A stretch of DNA of 43,935 nucleotides from Chloroflexaceae bacterium (GTDB taxonomy: Bacteria > Chloroflexota > Chloroflexia > Chloroflexales > Chloroflexaceae): NCBI GenBank assembly GCA_012032475.1, contig JAAUSY010000013.1:1-43935 (forward strand). The letters run 5' to 3'. Within the stretch, counting starts at the first letter, position 1. Every line of letters starts with the position of its first letter. The notes beneath the pieces were generated by a model. That model searched no databases and was not told the origin of the DNA. It was given only the letters and a program-made list of their open reading frames with translations. Shown here piece by piece: positions 35,381 through 43,935 of this stretch. Both the position numbers and the translations under genes were made by a program.

Positions 35381-36397
35381 TCACAACAACTCCGGTGCTA
35401 CCAGAACAACATTCCCGATGACCGTACCGCTTTCAAGCAGGGCATTGGCCCGTGCTGCTTCAAGAAGGGGAAACTTCTGGGCGATAACCGGCGCGATGGA
35501 CCCCTCTTCCAGCAGTTTGAACAATGTGGCCCAATCTTCGAGAAAGGGGCGCTTGTTAAATGCATAAGCTGAGGTGCCGTAGAGCTTGAAGGATTTGCCA
35601 TTCGGCAGCACGTTCACAATGATGGCGGTTGCCAGGATACGCGCCAGTGCGCCAAACCCGGTTGGTTCGCCATAGCTCACCAGCGTACCGCCGCGCCGCA
35701 GCAGAGACAACCCACCCTGGATATAGTCCAGACGCATCATCCCATCAAACACTGCATCCAGACCTTCTGGTTCTGCTTGACGAGCAAATTCAACCACATC
35801 CTGGGTATGATAATCTATGGGGGTCGCACCCATTGCCGTCACGATGCTGTGCTTGCTTCCGGATGCAACCCCGTACATCTTCAAGTGGGACAGTTTCCCA
35901 AGCTGCAAAAGCGCGGTCCCGATGCCGCCGCTTGCGCCAATGATGAGCACCGTTTGCCCCTCTTTGACCTTTGCCGAGCGGTGCATCGTCTGGTACGCAA
36001 CGATATAATTCAGAATCAGGGTAACGGCTTCAGCCGGGTTGAGTATCGCAGGCACGGGAATGAGCCGGTCACTCCGCCAGTAGACATATTCACTGTACCC
36101 TCCGATAATCGTCAATGCACCAACCCGGTCACCCACAACGACTTCGGTTACCTCATCACCGACTGCATCAACATCGCCAATGATGGCATACCCCGGTATA
36201 AACGGGGCCTTGTGCCCCAGTGGGGTCCCGTGGTACAGCGCCTTGCCGGTGCGAGCGGTTATATCAGGACGGCACACACTGGCTGCAAGGACTTTGATCC
36301 GCGCCTCTCCCTTTGAGGGGTCCCGCAGGTCGTGTTCGGTAATTTGGAGGACATCAGGCGACCCCAACCTTGTTGCGGTGACGCTGCGGTACCTCAT
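35381..36397 (-). CDS. Zinc-independent quinone oxidoreductase-like dehydrogenase (MDR family)
   Basis: Protein of 338 aa. The N-terminal GroES-like half includes KVLAASVCRPDITARTG and VDAVGDEVTEVVVGDRVGAL. The Rossmann half has VLIIGASGGIGTALLQLGK for NADPH. The structural-zinc Cys cluster and the catalytic-zinc ligands of alcohol dehydrogenases are absent, as in quinone/enoyl reductases. The substrate is unknown. The start is ATG 36397 with GGAG about 9 nt upstream; a TTG at 36412 is less likely. It follows the ABM gene by 21 bp and is probably co-transcribed with it. Confidence 0.88.
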   Translation of the reverse strand: MRYRSVTATRLGSPDVLQITEHDLRDPSKGEARIKVLAASVCRPDITARTGKALYHGTPLGHKAPFIPGYAIIGDVDAVGDEVTEVVVGDRVGALTIIGGYSEYVYWRSDRLIPVPAILNPAEAVTLILNYIVAYQTMHRSAKVKEGQTVLIIGASGGIGTALLQLGKLSHLKMYGVASGSKHSIVTAMGATPIDYHTQDVVEFARQAEPEGLDAVFDGMMRLDYIQGGLSLLRRGGTLVSYGEPTGFGALARILATAIIVNVLPNGKSFKLYGTSAYAFNKRPFLEDWATLFKLLEEGSIAPVIAQKFPLLEAARANALLESGTVIGNVVLVAPELL

Positions 36398-36418
36398 CGG
36401 GTCACGCTCCAATCGGGG

Positions 36419-36724
36419 CTAGGCTCCCGTGTCCATAATGACCTCGTGAACTTCGATATGGTTCTTCGCCGTGGTCGCTCCTTCTGGCATTCCACGGGCA
36501 TGGGCCTGCTTGAACGCCTCCGACCGGGTCCAGGCTTCGAAGTGCTCGTGTGACTCCCACTGGGTCAGGATGATATAGGGGTCGCCCTCGCCGAGGGGGC
36601 GCAGCACCTGGTTCCGGATGAAGCCCGGCATCTGGTCAACCAAGCCTGCCCGATTACGGAAACGCTCCTCCAGCGTTTCTACATAGTCTGGCGACACAAA
36701 GATACGATTCATAACCGTTACCAT
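36419..36724 (-). CDS. Antibiotic-biosynthesis-monooxygenase (ABM) domain protein
   Basis: Protein of 101 aa, the normal size of a stand-alone ABM ferredoxin-like fold. MNRIFVSPDYVETLEERFRN, then MPGFIRNQVLRPL and YIILTQWESHEHFEAWTRSE are the typical strand-helix text of the family. Some members degrade haem (IsdG/HmoB), others oxidise aromatic compounds. The haem ligand cannot be confirmed from sequence alone. AAAGGGG precedes ATG 36724. It lies between the Agl23-NHL gene (45 bp upstream) and the MDR oxidoreductase. Confidence 0.85.
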   Translation of the reverse strand: MVTVMNRIFVSPDYVETLEERFRNRAGLVDQMPGFIRNQVLRPLGEGDPYIILTQWESHEHFEAWTRSEAFKQAHARGMPEGATTAKNHIEVHEVIMDTGA

Positions 36725-36769
36725 AGGAAAAACCCCTTTCTTTTTGTCTGTACACGCTTCCGTTTCGTA

Positions 36770-39700
36770 TCACTCCTCCTCCTCATCACCCCCGCCGCTC
36801 ATCCGCACCGGCGGCACCTCGAAGCGGAGCACCCGGCTGCTGGCGCGGTCCACGACGTAGACGGCTCCGTCCGGGCCGACCGCAACTCCGGCGGGCGAGT
36901 TCAGCGAAGCCATATCGCTCCCCTCCCCGCCCCAACGCAAGAGGATATCCCCGCGCATATTCGCGGTCAGCACGCTGTGGCGGGCGGGCACACTGGCGTA
37001 GACGATACCATCAGGATGCACCCCGATGGATGGGTCAAGGTAGGTGTCCGGGTCCCACCCGCTGATACTCCACGTCACGATGGGGATGGGGGAAACGCGG
37101 TTGTCCATGTCCCTGGGGAACACCTGCACGCGCCCATTCCAGGTATCTGCCACATACGCATTGCCCCCGCTGTCAAAGGCAATCCCCGTTGGTTCGTTGA
37201 ACTTCCCGGCGTCGCTCCCCTCGGCCCCCCACTGGTAGAGGTAGTTGCCTTCGTTATCCGTGACGACGATGCGCTTGTTGCCCGTATCCGCAAGGTAGAC
37301 GTTTCCGTCGGCGTCAACGGCCACCCCGCGCGGCCAAAGAACCCGAGCGGCGCTTTGAGGTTCCCTTCCTGGGTCGCGCCGGTTCTGGTCACCTTGCGGC
37401 CATTGCCCAGGTCTTCGTTCCCTTCTCCCCACGTCTTCAACCAGGTGCCGGTCCGGCTGAGCTTGACCACCCGCGCATTCCACGTATCCGCCACGTAGAT
37501 GTTCCCTGCGGCATCCACGGCTACTCCACGTGGCTCATGGAACTGCCCCTCGCCCGGACCACGTCCCCCGATGGTCCGTTCCAGTTTCCCATCAACCCCG
37601 AAGACCTGGATACGGTGGTTGCTGGTGTCGGCAACGTAGACGCGCCCCTGACGGTCAACGGCCAGGCCGGTGGGTTGCGTAAGCTCGCTCGGCGAACCGA
37701 TAGCCTGTGTTGCCAACAATGGCACCAGCGTGCTCCCACTGGTGCGCACCCCGCTCAGGTCCGAGGGGATACCATGCACCAGGTCGCTCCGCACCCATAT
37801 TTCGATGACGCGTGAGCCGGGTTGCAACGGGTCGGGGAGGTCGCGGAACAGCAGATAGTTCTTGAGGGTGCCCCAGTTCTCTGGCTGAAACGGCCAGGCC
37901 AGGGGTCCCCAGAGGGGGTGGAAAAGCTCAAGCGTGGTATCCTGACCACAGGCCTGTTGGACGTCTTCTTCCGAAGATGTCCAGCTATTGTAGTAGAACT
38001 TCTTATACCCGGCTCCATCAGGCGAGCACTTGTTCCCTTCGGGGAACCACCAGTTCAACGAGCCGCTTTCGCCATAGGGCTGAATGTAGTGCTCCTGGAG
38101 AAAATCCCGCATGCGGTCATCCACGTGGCTCTTGTAGAGCATCACCACCGGGGCCAACCCACGCCCGCCGCTGGGGAGGTCAACCTCGAACGAGGCGGGG
38201 ATGGTTTCCTTGAGGTCGCTGGATTTTTTCCACTGGATGCTGGTAAAGTGGCGGAAGTACCACTGTAACGGCCATGCCAGCGACCCTTCCCCGTTCTCGT
38301 CTCCGCTGTCCACAATGATGGGCATCGCCATCCCCCCGGCGGGGTCGTCTGCCGTGCGGATGCTGCGGGTGAGGTTGCGGGACATCTCCTTCAGATCGCT
38401 GATATACCGCGGAATCTCCGGCGCGGTCTGGGTATAAATCATCGGTTCGATGGGCGTGTCCGGATGGTCATAGACGACCAGCCAGGTCGAACGGATCATG
38501 TAGGCTCCAAGCACCGTGGCAACCGTCAACCCGATGAGCGAGAGCAGTACCCGCGCCCCGATTTTGGCCCCAATCGTCAGCAAACCGTAGACCAACACAC
38601 CGCCGGTGAGCAGCGGGATGATCGCCTGCAAGATGCTGCTCTGGGCGGCTCGCCCTTCCGCCGCGCTGGCGAGATAGAGCCGCCACATTGCGACCCCGAA
38701 CACCACGAGCATCAGCAGAAAGGCGGGTGGAACCAGCCACTTCGCCATCGTTTGCGACCATTCCCCAGCCTGAATGTCGTTTGTGTTGCTGGTGGCATCA
38801 TTCGTATTGTTCGTATCGTTCGTGTTCCTGGTGCCGCTCGTGTCGCTTGTGTTGTTCGAGCGGCTCAAACCTCCTGCACGGCTCGAACGGTCAGGGATCA
38901 GGTTGGTTGCCAGTCTGCCCAGAACCCACGCCGCCACCAGGTTCCCCGGCAGCGACAGGTGGGTCAACAGCCAGGGCATCTTTTCGCCTGCCCAGGAGAA
39001 GATGACCACGGCATTGATGAACCAGAAGAGCAGCAAGAGCGGGAACAGCGTGGTCACCACCAAGTCGGTGCTGACGTGCTCCTGGTACGCAGGGAGCGCC
39101 AGGCTAAACCCGCTGCCGCGCTGCTCCCCGAAGAGCCGCCCCCAGGCGGACGGTTTGGCGTTCGCCTCTTTGTCGCGCTGCGGCCGGCCGGTACTTCTGC
39201 CATCCTTGCCTCGCCGGTGCGACGCTGGTGGGGTTGGTTTCTCCAGGCGCACCGTCGTCGGGGACTCCTCCGGCCGGGTTGGCTCCCCGTCTGCGGCGTC
39301 TGGCTCGGTTGGCGCTTCCTGCGGTCGTTTGTGTTCGGTGGCCCACCGCGAAAAGAAGTAGAGGTAGATGAACGCGCCGATGCCGGTCGTCACTGCCAGC
39401 GGCTCATACAGCGGAAGCTGCATCAGGTAGTAGTACCAGGGTTGGTCGCCGCGAGCGAAGTCTTGCTGGCTGCCGAGCCAGTAGGCCAGCCCGGCATACA
39501 GCCCGTCGAACGCGCCCCGCGGGTAGGTCAGAAAGTTGGTGTACATCACCAGGTAGAGACACCCCACCATCGCCAGCGCTATCCACAGGCTCCTGCGCTG
39601 CTGGTGCCACAGCTCGCCAAGGCGCGAGAGCAGCAGCGGGGAGCGATACCACCCGTGCTGCGAGAACCAGGCGGTCAGCAGCGCGATGGCAACCAGGAAG

Positions 39701-40536
39701 GCCTTTTCGCCCAGGTATAGCCCTTTCCCAAAGGGAAGTTGCGGGTTGAGCACCATCAGCACCGCGCACACCGCCAGCATGGCGAGCAGGCCAACGTTGA
39801 GGTAGGGAGCCGCACGGCTTTCGGCCAGCAACCGCACCAGAACGAAGATACCGAAGATGAAGAACAGAATGTAGTAGAGTTCGTGGGTTCCTACGGCCAG
39901 GATACATCCGAGCGCCAGCAGGTAGAAATAGCGCACCTGCCCGCTTTGCAGGTAGCGGAAGACGCCGATGACCATCCACAGTTCCCACAGCACCATCAGC
40001 CCGTCGTGGCGGGCAAAGCGCGTGTAGTAGAGCAGCGATGGTGAGAACGCCAGCAGCACCGCCGCCAGGAACGCCCCCGGTTTCCCCATGAGCGGGCGCA
40101 GCATCCAGCACGATGCGACCAGCGCGATACCGGCCATCGCCATAGGCATGCGGGACTGACCATCGCCATCGCCAAACAGGAAGTACGAGAGCAGCGTGAG
40201 CATATAGAGCGAGGGACCGTGGTAGGTCGGTGAATAGCAGTAGGAAGCAGAAGTCCGTTCTATCTCCCGCTCCGGGTCATTCCCGGCGCAATCGAACCCA
40301 CCGCGCCCGGTGTAGTAGTTCCAGCTTGCCCAGGCATGGATGCTCTCGTCGTGGTGCATCGCCATTTTGTCGAGCTGCCACAGGTGGGTAACCACACTCA
40401 GGAGAATTAACACGGCATAGGCGACAATTTCCAGGTGGACCCGCACCAGCGGGCGCTGGAGCACTGCCACGTGAGCAGCCTGCGGTTGCTGAACCTGAGC
40501 GACCGGCGAATGAACATCGAGCGTTTCAGTTGTCAT
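36770..40536 (-). CDS. Agl23-family GT-C glycosyltransferase fused to NHL repeats, frameshifted
   Basis: Repaired protein of 1255 aa. The N-terminal half is TIGR03663/Agl23-like. KMAMHHDESIHAWASWNYYTG holds the acidic pair of GT-C enzymes, followed by about 11 membrane helices. A Thr/Asn-rich insert (SDTSGTRNTNDTNNTND) lies between late helices. An outer domain comes next. The last 330 or so residues are NHL beta-propeller repeats (GVAVDAAGNIYVADTWNARVV type, five or six blades) ending in GGGDEEEE. The frame breaks at about 37333 in GGCCGCG; adding a C gives GPRGVAVDADGNVYLADTGNKRI. The start is ATG 40536 with AAGG 5 nt before it. It probably transfers sugar at the cell surface, with the propeller binding glycan or protein. 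Confidence 0.82.
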
Positions 40537-40647
40537 AGGAACCTTAAACTTGTCACAAACTCTACCATCAATCAATGTTCAACCAATATTCAACGTTTTT
40601 TCCAGAGGCATTGTACCACAGAGAAGAAAGACAGCGTCACCAATCCT

Positions 40648-43140
40648 TTACTTCTCTTGCGGCTTCAGGCTCCCGCCAAACCCCGGACTCACCTGGTCGG
40701 CAATCTCCGGGCGCACCGCCATCACGAAGTCGGTGGAACCAAGGCCGGCGTTGGGGTCGCGGAACATCCAGAACTGCCAGAGATGCATCATCGTGGTGTT
40801 GGCGTGGGGGGCCTGCAACAGTTGCTCCAGGAGCGACGCATGCTCCAGGTCTCGTTCGCGCCAGTGGTCGTGCAGGCGGTAGGTGTTGTCTTCTGGGAAC
40901 CACCAGCGGAGCGGAAACCGCTGGAGCACGAAGCCTTTCAGATAGTCCCGGTTTTGCGGGTGTCGGTCGAGGTTCTCTTGCAGCAGCATCACCGCCATCA
41001 CCTCCGGGCCGGGCGCACTGGAAAGCTGTGGGCCGCTTCGACGGGCGTTCGGGAAGTTGCGGAAATACCACGTCCAGACAGTTTCATTGTCGTAGATGAT
41101 TGACATATCCAGGCCGCCGGTGCGCCGGATGGAAATTTCCTCCAACCGTCGCACCATCTGGTGAACATCCGGCGAGGTCTGCGTATAGATGAGCATCTCC
41201 TGCGGCACATCGCTAAGCACATACGTCACACGTTGCGCACTGCGGATGGTCGAAACTCCGCCGACCAGGAGCAGGCACAGCGCCAGCACCCCGCGGGCCC
41301 ACGGCCACCCCCAGTTGATACTGAGAATGACGATGACCATCACGAGCAACCCCACCAGCAAGAGCACCAGTGCCACCCCCGGCGCGTGTTCGGTCAATTT
41401 GTCGAAGATGGTCAGGATGATGAAGTTCAGCCCCACGACGGTCAGGAAGATGCCTACCGAAAAGCTCAGTAAGACCATCCGCGAACGCTGAAACACCCCC
41501 GCAAGCCACCGCTGGAAGGCCCAACCGCTCAGCAGCACCATCGGCAGCGCCACATGCACGGTCAGCCACGGCATCTTCTCGCCGGCCCACGAATAGATGC
41601 CGAACGCTGCCAGGCACCACCAGCACAGGAAGAGCGGCAGCAGAAGCTGGTGGGAGGAGCCTGAGCTTGGGACTGAGCCTGGAACTGAGGAGGAGGAAGA
41701 AGGGGAGGAGAAAGGCGAAGACGAAGGGGATGCTCCCACGGTGCCGCGCCGCCGCAGCACCAGGCGCACCCCGTGGTAGCCGGTCAATCCCAACCCGACC
41801 GCTGCCCCCAGGAGCAACAGCGGCTCATAGACCAGCAGCATCACCAGGTAGTAGTAGGTGGGTTGCCCGCCCCGCTCCACCTCGTGCTGCGCCAGCCAGT
41901 AGAGCACCGAGCCGGTCGTTCCCGTGATGACTCCGAGGATATTGGTCAAGAACGCCGTGAACAGCACCGCATAGATGCCCAGAAATATCACCAGGGCTAT
42001 CAGCCAGCGCCACCCCTGCCCCAGGCTCCCGTAGGTGTGAGCTACCGTGTCGCCGCGTTCGCGCACCCGCTGCCACTGGCTCTGGCGCTCCGGTCCGCTC
42101 CGGTTTCCCCAGATACCCCAGACCACTCCTCCGCCGCCCATCAGCAGCAGCGCCAGCGCCATGAGCACCGCCGGGTGGCTGAAGAACTTCCACAGGTCGG
42201 CCAGATAGAGACCGAAATTGACCAGCAAGCCCTGCCCCCCATCATTGTCGGATCGGTTCCGGATGCGGAGCGCGTAGCCGTTGTCGGCGGTTTCGAGCGG
42301 ACGCCACCCGAAGAGCGGCCCCGGCTCCCGGACCTGTATCAGGTTCGTTTCCGGGTCGCGGACGGCGGTGTGAGAGGCTCCCATTTCGGCCTCGCCGGGC
42401 AGCACAAAGATGAGCAGTGCCACGACAATACCCACCGCTGCCAGAACCCCCAGGCCGGGCTTGAACACCTGCCACAGGAACAGTCCGACGAGCGGCACCG
42501 CCATGATGACCAGGAAGAGGTAGCTTGTCTCCTGGTTCGTATACATCAGGCCAAATGCTGCTGCTCCCAGGTAGAGCCACCCGGCCCGGCGCGTGCTGGC
42601 GTAGCGCACCACCGCAATGAATACCAGCATCTCGAAGGTGACGGAATAGATATCGTGCCGCGCCATGCGACCAACGTAGAGGAAGACCGGGGAGATGAGC
42701 AGGTAGGCCGAGGCCAGCAGTGCCGCAGGGCGGCCCATCTCTCGCCGCACCAGGAAGGGCAGCAGCGTGAGCACCGTTCCGAAGAGCGCAAACCCCAGAC
42801 GCGCCGTCATGTCCGTATCTCCAAATAGGAAATACATCAGCGCCCCGAAGAAGTAGAGGAACGGCCCGTGCATCAGCGGGTCGTGCATATAGCCTTCCCC
42901 GCGGTAGATATTCCACGAATAGGACGCGTGCAGCGTCTCATCGTGGTGAAGCGCCCGCTGGTCCAACCCCCACAGGTGCAGCAGCAGCGAGGCCACACCA
43001 ATGAGGATATAGGCCCCGTGTTCGAGCGAAAGGGACGAAAGGGACGGAAAGGCTGATAGGGTTGAAGAGCAGGTCGGACGGCTCCGGTCGCTGGCGGTCG
43101 CCGCCAGTGGTGGTTTATCAAGCGATATCCGTTGTTGCAT
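40648..43140 (-). CDS. Agl23-family GT-C membrane glycosyltransferase
   Basis: Protein of 830 aa, a paralogue of the downstream Agl23-NHL protein without the propeller. ALHHDETLHASYSWNIYRGEGY carries the acidic pair in the first outer loop. About eleven membrane helices include RMARHDIYSVTFEMLVF. A Ser/Pro-rich insert (SPSSSPFSSPSSSSSVPG) sits in one loop at plus-strand 41650-41735. The C-terminal outer domain has VRRLEEISIRRTGGLDMSI, matching the homologous segment of the next gene. TIGR03663 proteins are tied to archaeal and chloroflexal surface glycosylation. No strong ribosome site precedes ATG 43140. The gene is first of a four-gene minus-strand run. Confidence 0.85.
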   Translation of the reverse strand: MQQRISLDKPPLAATASDRSRPTCSSTLSAFPSLSSLSLEHGAYILIGVASLLLHLWGLDQRALHHDETLHASYSWNIYRGEGYMHDPLMHGPFLYFFGALMYFLFGDTDMTARLGFALFGTVLTLLPFLVRREMGRPAALLASAYLLISPVFLYVGRMARHDIYSVTFEMLVFIAVVRYASTRRAGWLYLGAAAFGLMYTNQETSYLFLVIMAVPLVGLFLWQVFKPGLGVLAAVGIVVALLIFVLPGEAEMGASHTAVRDPETNLIQVREPGPLFGWRPLETADNGYALRIRNRSDNDGGQGLLVNFGLYLADLWKFFSHPAVLMALALLLMGGGGVVWGIWGNRSGPERQSQWQRVRERGDTVAHTYGSLGQGWRWLIALVIFLGIYAVLFTAFLTNILGVITGTTGSVLYWLAQHEVERGGQPTYYYLVMLLVYEPLLLLGAAVGLGLTGYHGVRLVLRRRGTVGASPSSSPFSSPSSSSSVPGSVPSSGSSHQLLLPLFLCWWCLAAFGIYSWAGEKMPWLTVHVALPMVLLSGWAFQRWLAGVFQRSRMVLLSFSVGIFLTVVGLNFIILTIFDKLTEHAPGVALVLLLVGLLVMVIVILSINWGWPWARGVLALCLLLVGGVSTIRSAQRVTYVLSDVPQEMLIYTQTSPDVHQMVRRLEEISIRRTGGLDMSIIYDNETVWTWYFRNFPNARRSGPQLSSAPGPEVMAVMLLQENLDRHPQNRDYLKGFVLQRFPLRWWFPEDNTYRLHDHWRERDLEHASLLEQLLQAPHANTTMMHLWQFWMFRDPNAGLGSTDFVMAVRPEIADQVSPGFGGSLKPQEK

Positions 43141-43426
43141 GCGGCTTTCTCAATGCGTTGAGATAAATGCTTCAAGACAAGATAGGGCTTTGGGTTGCCC
43201 TGCCTGTGTCAGACACCGGGTGAATACAAACCACTCAATATCTTGAAACGGAGGTCGTTTGGCCGCCCTGGAACGGCTGGTCACCCCCACGCGTCACCCA
43301 TCGCGCATTGCTGGTAGTATTGTAGCGATTACGGACAAAAAAGCAAGAACGCCAACCAAGTCCTGCTTGCAACGGGCAGTTCCTCAGTGACGTTCTCGAA
43401 GATAGTTGTACCTGGGTCCTTTTTTT

Positions 43427-43454
43427 ATTATACCAAATCTTTCTTAAAGTGCAA
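43427..43454 (-). promoter_or_regulatory. Promoter of the Agl23 operon
   Basis: On the minus strand TTGCAC, 16 nt, TATAAT, with a TGG extension before the -10. It gives a transcript start near 43420, well upstream of ATG 43140. Confidence 0.7.
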
Positions 43455-43569
43455 GAATATCCCCATGGACTCTCTTACCCTGATCTTGCTTCGCTTTGGT
43501 TGCTCCCTCTCGCTGCATCCCCGCTCCGGCGCTGGTTTTTCGCCCCTGCACCGTCCCCCCCAGGGAATG

Positions 43570-43578
43570 TGGTATAAT
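43570..43578 (+). promoter_or_regulatory. Extended -10 promoter of the carboxylase gene
   Basis: TGGTATAAT is a perfect -10 with the TGn extension; the -35 is poor (CACCGT 17 nt upstream). The start would be near 43586, about 110 nt before ATG 43695. Confidence 0.65.
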
Positions 43579-43694
43579 CAGCGGCGGCAGGAGGAGCGGG
43601 AGTTGGTGCCCATTTGAAGTCTCACCACTTTCGTGGTATTATCTCTCATGCATATCTTCATGGTATCAAATTCATACCCGGAAGGTAGGAAACC

Positions 43695-43935
43695 ATGACC
43701 AGAACAACGAGGGAAAAAATTGAGCAACTGCGCGAACTCAAAAAGCGCCTCATCAAGGGGGGCGGCGAGGAGCGCATCGAAAAGCAGCATCAGGATGGAA
43801 AACTCACTGCTCGTGAGCGGGTGGGGCTTCTCTTCGACCCGGACACCTTTCAGGAACTCTTCTCTTTGCCAAACACCGGTGCACGATGTTTGGCATGGGC
43901 GGGAAAGAGCTTCCTGCCGATGGCGTGGTGACGGG
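43695..43935 (+). CDS. Acyl-CoA carboxylase carboxyltransferase subunit (partial, frameshifted)
   Basis: The N terminus is EKIEQLRELKKRLIKGGGEERIEKQH, then GKLTARERVGLLFDP and TFQELF. This is the start of propionyl/methylcrotonyl-CoA carboxylase beta-type subunits, which move CO2 from biotin to an acyl-CoA. A base is missing near 43862-43866; with one added, the reading continues FAKHRCTMFGMGGKELPADGVV, matching the family. The gene runs off the window end. AGGAAACC precedes ATG 43695. Chloroflexales use such enzymes in the 3-hydroxypropionate pathway and in odd-chain metabolism, but the substrate cannot be set from this piece. Confidence 0.85.

Larger units (their letters stand above)
43141..43694. 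other. 554-bp divergent intergenic region
   Basis: This lies between the Agl23 gene (minus) and the carboxylase gene (plus). It holds one promoter for each side (43427-43454 and 43570-43578) and no gene that I can support. The open frames here overlap with AT-rich stretches and lack ribosome sites. The Agl23 leader would be about 280 nt. Confidence 0.6.

Noticed and set aside
43141-43420. Attenuator-type terminator in the Agl23 leader (GCAAG...CTTGC followed by T6 on the minus strand)
   Set aside because: Only five base pairs form and the inner part does not pair, so it is too weak to support.

Overview
This 43.9 kb window reads as chromosomal DNA of a Chloroflexota bacterium, most likely Chloroflexales/Roseiflexineae-like. 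The GC content looks high. There is a seven-gene alternative complex III (ACIII) operon, a pair of Agl23-type membrane glycosyltransferases, and a block running from rpsB through tsf, pyrH, frr, uppS and cdsA to rseP. No phage, plasmid, CRISPR, tRNA or rRNA was seen. The taxonomic call is inference from gene content only.

Layout. 1-93 is the last codons of alaS. It is followed by a membrane-anchored baseplate-J-like protein and ruvX. 2.9-8.6 kb, minus strand, is the translation/lipid-carrier cluster rpsB-tsf-pyrH-frr-uppS-cdsA-rseP behind a clear promoter. 9-12.7 kb, minus strand, holds a YfbK-type VWA protein, gpmA and a polyphosphate glucokinase. 12.9-14.4 kb, plus strand, holds a family 2 glycosyltransferase and a PspC protein. 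14.5-18.3 kb, minus strand, holds a Crp-type regulator, a GalT/HIT-like enzyme and a PAS-PAS-PAS-STAS protein. 18.5-20.8 kb, plus strand, is ccmA-ccmB-miaA. It converges on an Rpn-family nuclease gene whose 3' end is tandemly duplicated. 22.3-26.5 kb, plus strand, holds two paralogous GT-C membrane glycosyltransferases. 27.0-35.3 kb, plus strand, is actABCDEF plus a small membrane gene, preceded by about 570 bp of control DNA and closed by a bidirectional terminator. 35.4-43.1 kb, minus strand, runs Agl23, Agl23-NHL fusion, ABM monooxygenase and quinone oxidoreductase. The right end is the start of an acyl-CoA carboxylase carboxyltransferase subunit.

How the parts may work together. ACIII replaces cytochrome bc1 as quinol:electron-acceptor oxidoreductase and needs c-type haem. 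CcmAB, encoded 8 kb away, probably supports cytochrome maturation. A perfect CRP-class box, TGTGA-N6-TCACA, lies just upstream of a TTGACA-type promoter ahead of actA. The Crp-type regulator encoded here carries the RExxxR recognition-helix signature of CRP, which gives a testable link. The GT-C, GT2 and UppS/CdsA genes together point to envelope glycan assembly.

Quality warning. Six genes (cdsA, the PAS-STAS gene, miaA, the second GT-C gene, the Agl23-NHL gene and the terminal carboxylase) are each broken by one frameshift. In every case adding a single base restores a normal protein. All six errors are one-base losses, mostly in or next to homopolymers, and they hit essential genes. I read them as assembly or sequencing deletions and annotate the genes as intact but frameshifted.
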